From positions 868,001 to 932,000 of the forward strand of contig JARGSG010000013.1 of NCBI GenBank assembly GCA_030374805.1: a stretch of DNA of 64,000 nt, given 5' to 3'. Of this stretch, positions 57,713-64,000 are shown piece by piece. The notes under the pieces are model-generated. The model saw only the letters and a list, made by a program, of their open reading frames with translations, was not told the DNA's origin and did no database searches. The stretch's first letter is position 1. Every line of letters starts with the position of its first letter. Made by a program: the position numbers and the translations under genes. This DNA comes from Gracilaria gracilis. Lineage: Eukaryota > Rhodophyta > Florideophyceae > Gracilariales > Gracilariaceae.

Positions 57713-59884
57713 TTGGTCACTATGGAAAGACCTACAAGGATTACTCGTGGCTCTAGCGCGCCACCTAGCCACAAGGGTTCTGCTGCGGCTTCGGCCGCTA
57801 AACCCATTCTGGATAATCCCGAGGAGTTGCTTCGGCAACCTCGGGCCGGAACCTCAAAGGATACGGGCACTCAGTCACCGTTCGCTCCTGAACCTAACAA
57901 GGATTTGCCGACAACGGTTGAGGACCTTTGGCTCCAATTGGAAGATCGAGCGAAAGCTCTTTTTACCGCTACGGTTAATGAAGCTATGACCTCAATGGAC
58001 ATGGACGCCGTTACCCGCTTGGTGGTTGATCGAGCCGTGCACGATCTCTCTCAACGCATACCTAAATTGGTTGAAACATACCTCTTAACGGGTGCCCGGG
58101 AGCATATCTACCGAGTGGTTCAAGACCTTTGGGTTTCCGAAGGAATGGCGGAAACGAAAACCCCTGGGGTGAATATGGTTACTCGCATACCACAAGGGAT
58201 CCCTGCCGGTTCTTCCGCACCAATCAAGCCAATTCCGGCCGATAGTGCGTACCTACAAGGTTTAAGGCAAGGTCAAGAGGGCCATATAGAGATGGGCCCT
58301 CGAGACGTGTACTTGCCACCCATTGGAGGTAACGTTCGAAAGGACACCAAGATTGGTGGACCTGAGGACGATTCGTCTGACCCAGAAGAGGGGCGACGAA
58401 GAAGAAACCGCAAGGGTAAAGAAAGGAGGAGGAAAAAGGGAAAGAATCGCGGCTACGACTCTGACCCCGATTCCTCGAGCTCCGATACCGATACTGGTTC
58501 ATCGTCGGATGATGACCGTAAAGGTAGACGCAAGAAGAAACCGAACAGGTTGGCGAAGAAGTCGTCAAAGAGAAACCGAAAAGGTAAGAAGAAACGGTAC
58601 GAGTCGTCCGACTCGGATTCGGACACCGATACAACCCTAGAGGTGCTTCAGCCGCTGAACGATATGTTCACAAAAGCGGTTGATTATAGGTCATATCGGT
58701 TGAGAAACCGATCCTCTGCTTACACCCAAGAGGTTGCGCAGAAGATCACGAAGCACCATAAGAAGCTCAGCTTCCAGATGGGTGATACTACCTTCACAGG
58801 TGATGATCCCATTGCGGTAATTGATTTTCTACAGAAGTTCAAGATTGCATGTGACCAAAATGGTTTTTCCGAAGGTGCTGCCATGTGGTTATTCCAGTTT
58901 TTCCTTAAAGGTCAAGCTTACCACTTGCTGCAAGGCAGGCTCCGTGGAAATACCCTGGCGGTTGATGAAGAGGTGACAGAGATGTTAGAGACGTACCCAG
59001 AAGTGGTTAATTTCATGTTGGAAACTTACGCTACCGATGAGGTTATCCAAGAAGGTTACGCTGAGGTGCAGGCATATCGCCAACGCTCTAGCCAAACCGA
59101 AATGGAATTCTCGTTGGGCCTTTGGAATCTGGCCACCCGATGCGGTAATGTCTTTACCACTAGTAGGTTGAAGTCGCTCTTTGCCGACAATGTTGACAAA
59201 GCGATCCGTTCGCAGGTACGCAATTACCTGGCGAACAACCGTAAGGTGGACTATAATGGGCTTGCCCGTTATGCCCAGGGACTAGGCGACACTCTCCGTC
59301 ACGGAAAGAAGCCGTCGGCGTCCCATACCTCAAAGGATAAACCGAAACGGTCAGTATTGGAGCTAGAAGAAAGCACTACCTCAGAGGGAGATTCGCTCAT
59401 TCGCGTACCAACAGGAATGGCAGTTCATCTCGTGACTCTGCCGCAGGCTCAGTCACGAGCCACCTCCATTGGTAATTGGTCGTCGACAGTACCACCAGCT
59501 TCGGTAAGGTCGCCACCAAGTGTGGCGCGCACTCAACAAACCTCAACAGGTGGTTCGCAAGCATCTTCATATGCTACAGCACCAACCAATCCGGTCACCC
59601 GACCTACCTCTATGGCAATGCGTGATCCTCAGACAGGTGGATTGGTTTGCTGGCTCTGTTTGTCGCCAGACCATCTGGCGAACAGATGTGACAAAATACC
59701 CCCAGGGGTGCGCGAACATCTGATCAGTGCCAGGCAGCAAAACCACCGTAACCTATATGGATCTGGAAAGAGGGTACAAGCTCAACCATCACCATCTCAG
59801 GTTCATCTCGTCGAGGAAACACCAATCTTGGAGAAGGACAGTCCCGCTCAGGAGAAGCAGGAAAACACCGAACGGTTAGCGTAG
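57713..59884 (+). CDS. Gag polyprotein of the Ty3/gypsy element
   Basis: A 723-residue capsid-type protein. The N-terminal part is acidic and helical. A highly charged Arg/Lys/Ser/Asp-rich region (~215-310) follows, then the capsid-like domain (~340-520) and a C-terminal zinc knuckle CWLCLSPDHLANRC (C-x2-C-x4-H-x4-C). It packages element RNA in the cytoplasm. The length is greater than many Ty3 gags, owing to the charged insert. Start at 57713 or three codons later at 57722. Confidence 0.85.
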   Translation: MVTMERPTRITRGSSAPPSHKGSAAASAAKPILDNPEELLRQPRAGTSKDTGTQSPFAPEPNKDLPTTVEDLWLQLEDRAKALFTATVNEAMTSMDMDAVTRLVVDRAVHDLSQRIPKLVETYLLTGAREHIYRVVQDLWVSEGMAETKTPGVNMVTRIPQGIPAGSSAPIKPIPADSAYLQGLRQGQEGHIEMGPRDVYLPPIGGNVRKDTKIGGPEDDSSDPEEGRRRRNRKGKERRRKKGKNRGYDSDPDSSSSDTDTGSSSDDDRKGRRKKKPNRLAKKSSKRNRKGKKKRYESSDSDSDTDTTLEVLQPLNDMFTKAVDYRSYRLRNRSSAYTQEVAQKITKHHKKLSFQMGDTTFTGDDPIAVIDFLQKFKIACDQNGFSEGAAMWLFQFFLKGQAYHLLQGRLRGNTLAVDEEVTEMLETYPEVVNFMLETYATDEVIQEGYAEVQAYRQRSSQTEMEFSLGLWNLATRCGNVFTTSRLKSLFADNVDKAIRSQVRNYLANNRKVDYNGLARYAQGLGDTLRHGKKPSASHTSKDKPKRSVLELEESTTSEGDSLIRVPTGMAVHLVTLPQAQSRATSIGNWSSTVPPASVRSPPSVARTQQTSTGGSQASSYATAPTNPVTRPTSMAMRDPQTGGLVCWLCLSPDHLANRCDKIPPGVREHLISARQQNHRNLYGSGKRVQAQPSPSQVHLVEETPILEKDSPAQEKQENTERLA

Positions 59885-59940
59885 GGGCCACCCATAACCG
59901 TGAATTGGAAGGCCCGTCGATACCGGAACGGGAAACCTTA

Positions 59941-62900
59941 ATGGTGGAAAAAGAAGAATCAGATGTACCCAATGTGGTGTGTCTGATGAAGTACAATAAC
60001 TATAAAGTTAGTGCTTCAGTAAGCTTTCTCAATTACCTACAGGTCCCCGTTGCGTGTGTACTCGATACCGGCGCCGGTCCGAATGTGCTAAACGCTCGCG
60101 TCATACCCGATGCGGTCTTGCGGAACATTCGACCTGCCCCGACTATCAACCCGCTGGTGGACGCTAACAAGCGCCCACTGCACCTTAGAGGAATGTTAAC
60201 CACTGTGGTACAACTTGGAACCTTGAAGGTGAAGCTCAATTTCTTTGTGGTGGATCGTCTGGCGACAGACTGTATCCTTGGGACCAACTTTATTGACAAA
60301 CATGTCAAGGCAATTTTGCCAGGGTCCCGAACGGTCGCTCTCCGTCAAGGTGGTCGTATTGCTATAATGGGTAATACGCAGACCAAATGTGGTTGGCGTA
60401 AGAAGCCGAGGTTCAATATACCCACCGAAACGGTTTCAAACAAGATACGGCTCACCAAATCGGTTTCAATTCCGGCTATGACCCAAATGGTAGTGAATGT
60501 CTCATGCGCAGTTCCAGGATTGGTAATGCTACAGAACCATCCTAGGTTGGCAGAAAGACATCTCGCCTTGATGGCAAACGGGATTATCGACAACATCCCA
60601 AACCAAGCCTTCAAGGTGTACTTGAGTAACTTTAGCAATCACATTGTTAAGTTACCCAAGAATACCACTATTGGAATCGCACTGCCGGCACCACAAGGGG
60701 TTTTCACGGTCTCACCTAATGGGTTGGGCGAGGTCGCCACCTCTAAGGAAGGGGGAGGAACAGATGCGCCATACCCTGCATATGCGCCCCCGTTATCGAC
60801 AAACACCAAAATGGAACAGAAGATCGCCAATACCTTTAAGGTTAGGGATCAGGAAAAGACTATGGAACTGGACCCAGTGCGGAATTGGAGAGAGGAAGTC
60901 CAGATCGGTGCGGAGAACCAGGCTCTCCGAGACCGGATCCTCAGTCTCTTAGAAGAATTTGAACCCATGTGGTCGGGCCGGTTGGGCCAAATTGAGGCTA
61001 CAGAGCACCGTATTGATATGGTGCCTGGCTGGAAACCCATTTACCAGCAGCCTTACCGTGCAGGTCCAAAAGCCCGGGAGGTTGAGCTCAATGAGATCGA
61101 GAGAATGCTCCGTGAAGGTGTCATAGAACCAGCAAATGCGGACTGGGCCAGCCCTGTGGTTCTCATCACAAAGAAGAATGATACCCGTATGCGGTTCTGT
61201 GTGGACTACAGAAGACTGAATAGTATGACCATTAGGGATTCGTACCCAATACCTAGAATGGACGAGTGTATAGATTCGTTGGGCAACGCCAAGATCTTTA
61301 CTACGCTCGATGCCAATTGTGGTTATTGGCAGGTACCTATCAGGGAAGAAGACAAGGACAAAACTACGTTTACTTGCCACGCTGGGTTATTCCGCTTTAC
61401 GCGTATGCCCTTTGGGTTGCAGAATGCCCCGGCTACCTTTCAGAGGGCGTTAGATATAATCCTTTCGAAGGTGAAGTGGAGAACCGCTCTGGTATACATC
61501 GACGATGTAATCATATATTCCAGAACGGTAGAGGAACATTTCCACCATGTTAGGGAAGTTTTGAACCTTTTGAGGGAATCTGGAGTAACGTTGAAGCTCC
61601 GCAAGTGCGAATTCTTCACCAAAGAGGTAGAATACCTTGGTCATATTATCAGCCCTGGGAGGTTGGAAGTGACGCCGCGGAATATCCGGGCCGTGCAGGA
61701 GGCGAAGCCACCCACGTCCCAGACGGAAATCCGATCCTTTATAGGTTTGTGCAATGTGTACCGCCGGTTTATCAAGGGATTTGCCAAGATAGCAGCTCCC
61801 CTCAACAGGAAGCTGCTGAAAGGTCAACCTACAAGGTTTGAATGTCTTACCAATGAGATAATGGATGCGTTCGAGGCGCTGAAACATGCGCTCTTGACAC
61901 CTCCCATCTTGGCATTACCCAAAGCTGGTTTACGATACACGTTGGATACTGACGCTTCGGACGCCCAAATTGGTTGTTGTCTTATGCAGGAGCAAGAAAA
62001 CGGCAACAAACTACCTATAGGGTACTGGAGCCGTGCTTTGCACGCTGCAGAAAAGAACTACACAACAACCGAAAAGGAATGTCTGGCAGTAGTCTGGAGC
62101 ATGTTGATGCTCCGTCCCTACCTATATGGTGAAAGGTTCACGCTTCGAACCGACCATGATGCCCTACGGTGGATACTGGGTCTGGCCGACGCATCAGGCA
62201 GACTTGCCCGATGGCAGTTACGACTTTCAGAGTTCGAGTATGACGTACAGTACCGTCCAGGTATCAAGCACAATGTCGCAGACGCGATGTCTCGCATTAC
62301 CACAGATGGTTTGGACACCGAGCCGGTAGAGGATGATATCCCATGCTTTACCATCTCTACCAACCCTGATGGTGATACCTTAGAAGGTTACTGGACTCTA
62401 CCCGAAGAGGATACGTGGTTTAGTGATGCCATCGCTCGGGAAATACTCGCCCTCGAGGAAACAGACGTCATGCCAATTACCCGCGAGGAATTCCTGACAG
62501 AGCAAGCAAACGATGTTTATTGCCGCTCTCTCATGGACCAAGTAGGTATGAAAGACTCGAACTTTGACGTCGACCGAAATGGTTTCCTGGTGAGGCGAGC
62601 TCCTATTGATGGTTCCCTTCAGAAGGTAGTGCCCAAGGTGCTGCGCCCTCTGGTGCTGTACCTAGCCCACTACCCAAGGCTATCAGGACACCCTGGAGGT
62701 ACGAGAATGTACTACACCTTGAGGCAAGGGTACTACTGGCCTCATATGGCTAATGATATATATACCTTTGTAGGTCAATGTGAATCTTGCGTACGTACCC
62801 GTGGAGGTCTCCGGAAGCACAGGAAATACTTGAAGTTATTCCCTGCAGCGGGTCCTCTCGAGTTCGTCGCAATAGACCTTCTGGGTCCATTACCAAAAAC

Positions 62901-64000
62901 CACAAGAGGATATCAGTACATCATCGTAATCCCCGACAGGTTCTCGAAGCTCACGCGAGCGATACCCTTGAAGGACACGAAATCGACGACCCTCGCGGTG
63001 GCGTTCTTGAACAATTGGATCTACCCGTATGGTGCACCGCTTTATCTACTTACCGACAATGGTTCGAACTTAGCTTCGAAGTTCTTCGAAGCTGTTTGTA
63101 ACCTCTTGGGTATTAAGCACTACTTCACTACTGCCTACCATCCGCAAACGAATGGGCAAGTGGAGCGCTTTAACCGAACACTGGTATCTAGGCTGCGAAA
63201 TTATACGGAAGAACACCAAACTGGTTGGGACGAGCTCGTGCAGCCCTTGACATATGCATACAACCTTCAGGTTCATCGAGCGACGCAAACTACGCCGTTC
63301 GATCTAATACTGTCAAGACACCCACCAGGTATTGTTGTTGAAGGGGACCCATTAGGACAAGAAGCCGCCGGAGCGCTCACACCGTCACAGGTCAAACGGA
63401 ATACCCTTTTGAGGTTGAGACGTGCTCTCAAGTATGCTGAGAGCAAGCTCACAGCATCCCAGAAGCGGTACAAGGAGGACTACGACCGAAAGGTAACCCA
63501 AGTGGTAACGGCTACGCCGGATCAATATGTCTTTATTGACCACCCCCCGAAAGGAGCTAAACCACGACCGGGTGATGAAGCTGATGATGAAGCTATTGAT
63601 AGAGATATCAATTCTAAGCTTCTTCCGAAATCATCGGGACCTTTCAAGGTAGTTCGGTCGACCGACCACACGGTAACGGTGAACCAAGATGGTGTAGAGA
63701 ATACAATCTCCATTGACCGAATCACGGTTGCACCTCAGACGGTTCAGTCCAGGAAGGAACGCGGAGAATTTGCGCGAGACCCCCAAGCGGTTGCCCCGAG
63801 CACTCGGCCCAGAGAGGACGGGATACCCATCGAGGTTAATGATGACGCACAGGGTGATGACCCAGACTACGTACCACCCGCAGGGATTACGGTTGCTCCT
63901 TCAGAGGAAACACCTACCCCTAGTGGTGCCGATGCTCATCTAAACCAAAGTGGTGAAACGATACCAGCCCAGGTCTCTAATGAGTTCCCAGTGGAACGCC
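59941..64000 (+). CDS. Pol polyprotein of the Ty3/gypsy element, cut by window
   Basis: Protease with VLDTGAGPN; reverse transcriptase with VYIDDVIIYS; RNase H with LDTDASDAQIG; integrase with an HHCC zinc finger (HYPRLSGHPGG to CESC), core IDLLGPLP, LTDNGSN and YHPQTNGQVERFNR; then a GPF-type module (KSSGPFKVV). The first ATG in this frame is 59941, but translation probably enters by shifting from gag upstream. The C-terminus lies outside the window. Confidence 0.88.
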   Translation, partial: MVEKEESDVPNVVCLMKYNNYKVSASVSFLNYLQVPVACVLDTGAGPNVLNARVIPDAVLRNIRPAPTINPLVDANKRPLHLRGMLTTVVQLGTLKVKLNFFVVDRLATDCILGTNFIDKHVKAILPGSRTVALRQGGRIAIMGNTQTKCGWRKKPRFNIPTETVSNKIRLTKSVSIPAMTQMVVNVSCAVPGLVMLQNHPRLAERHLALMANGIIDNIPNQAFKVYLSNFSNHIVKLPKNTTIGIALPAPQGVFTVSPNGLGEVATSKEGGGTDAPYPAYAPPLSTNTKMEQKIANTFKVRDQEKTMELDPVRNWREEVQIGAENQALRDRILSLLEEFEPMWSGRLGQIEATEHRIDMVPGWKPIYQQPYRAGPKAREVELNEIERMLREGVIEPANADWASPVVLITKKNDTRMRFCVDYRRLNSMTIRDSYPIPRMDECIDSLGNAKIFTTLDANCGYWQVPIREEDKDKTTFTCHAGLFRFTRMPFGLQNAPATFQRALDIILSKVKWRTALVYIDDVIIYSRTVEEHFHHVREVLNLLRESGVTLKLRKCEFFTKEVEYLGHIISPGRLEVTPRNIRAVQEAKPPTSQTEIRSFIGLCNVYRRFIKGFAKIAAPLNRKLLKGQPTRFECLTNEIMDAFEALKHALLTPPILALPKAGLRYTLDTDASDAQIGCCLMQEQENGNKLPIGYWSRALHAAEKNYTTTEKECLAVVWSMLMLRPYLYGERFTLRTDHDALRWILGLADASGRLARWQLRLSEFEYDVQYRPGIKHNVADAMSRITTDGLDTEPVEDDIPCFTISTNPDGDTLEGYWTLPEEDTWFSDAIAREILALEETDVMPITREEFLTEQANDVYCRSLMDQVGMKDSNFDVDRNGFLVRRAPIDGSLQKVVPKVLRPLVLYLAHYPRLSGHPGGTRMYYTLRQGYYWPHMANDIYTFVGQCESCVRTRGGLRKHRKYLKLFPAAGPLEFVAIDLLGPLPKTTRGYQYIIVIPDRFSKLTRAIPLKDTKSTTLAVAFLNNWIYPYGAPLYLLTDNGSNLASKFFEAVCNLLGIKHYFTTAYHPQTNGQVERFNRTLVSRLRNYTEEHQTGWDELVQPLTYAYNLQVHRATQTTPFDLILSRHPPGIVVEGDPLGQEAAGALTPSQVKRNTLLRLRRALKYAESKLTASQKRYKEDYDRKVTQVVTATPDQYVFIDHPPKGAKPRPGDEADDEAIDRDINSKLLPKSSGPFKVVRSTDHTVTVNQDGVENTISIDRITVAPQTVQSRKERGEFARDPQAVAPSTRPREDGIPIEVNDDAQGDDPDYVPPAGITVAPSEETPTPSGADAHLNQSGETIPAQVSNEFPVER

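Larger units (their letters stand above)
57180..64000 (+). mobile_element. Ty3/gypsy LTR retrotransposon, runs off the right edge
   Basis: Parts in order: a 5' LTR region (about 57180-57574, with a TATATATT promoter-like stretch near 57281 and a short hairpin at 57208-57230), a probable primer-binding site (TGGTCTCCCGACC at 57578), gag (57713-59884) with a CCHC zinc knuckle near its end, then pol in the -1 frame relative to gag: protease (about 60060), reverse transcriptase (about 60960-61650), RNase H (about 61900-62300), integrase (about 62640-63200) and a GPY/F-like end (about 63600-63740). The order RT-RNaseH-IN places it in Ty3/gypsy. The left LTR boundary is approximate because the 3' LTR is outside the window. 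The element looks whole over the visible part and is therefore probably young. Members of this family often make pol by frameshift read-through. Confidence 0.9.

Overview
This is a nuclear window from a photosynthetic eukaryote with a primary plastid. A unicellular red alga is the best guess, and a glaucophyte is not excluded. Two genes of plastid metabolism, HIS7 (37578-35749) and triosephosphate isomerase (38064-38996), carry N-terminal extensions starting MSPP...AF. Phenylalanine-led transit peptides of this kind are typical of rhodophytes and glaucophytes. Introns are few, short (about 90-125 bp) and GT-AG, with one perfect TACTAAC branch site. Conserved genes are very GC-rich; intergenic DNA and the lineage-specific genes are more AT-rich.

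Layout. 1-9323 is a tandem array with a 4.2 kb period. It carries alternating copies of a secreted two-cysteine-pair protein and a three-pass membrane protein with a six-cysteine ectodomain; a divergent relative of the latter follows (9372-10502). 10.5-13.5 kb is largely empty. 13.5-17 kb holds a spliced ceruloplasmin-type multicopper oxidase. 17.3-26.6 kb is a second tandem duplication: each block has a small secreted protein related to a subtilase pro-region, plus a six-cysteine membrane gene. The first block was split by a complete 3,049 bp PIF/Harbinger transposon (19955-23003). 27.3-32.4 kb adds another secreted protein, a soluble six-cysteine ectodomain gene and a full secreted subtilase whose own pro-region matches the two small proteins. 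33-43.5 kb is a housekeeping stretch: a LINE scrap, an RD-repeat membrane protein, HIS7 and TPI head to head, SNRPF and a TRAPPC14/TRIPP-like gene head to head, and the UFMylation factor UFBP1/DDRGK1.

44.4-48.5 kb is foreign in character. A 2.8 kb stretch of intron-free alphaproteobacterial DNA (ABC substrate-binding protein, TauD-type dioxygenase, truncated membrane sensor) abuts a Ser/Pro-rich host gene that has lost its start, and a small second bacterial scrap lies at about 44.43-44.60 kb. Either recent transfer or an assembly chimera would explain this.

The right end holds a secreted RidA-family protein, a complete 1,550 bp Tc1-type transposon with IR/DR ends (52461-54010), a seven- or eight-pass membrane protein, two adjacent perfect palindromes, and a Ty3/gypsy LTR element that runs off the window.

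The most interesting candidate system is the secreted subtilase together with two stand-alone pro-region-like proteins, which are plausible dedicated inhibitors. They sit among an expanded family of six-cysteine membrane proteins, and both inhibitor-like genes share an E2F-like site abutting a TATA-like box.
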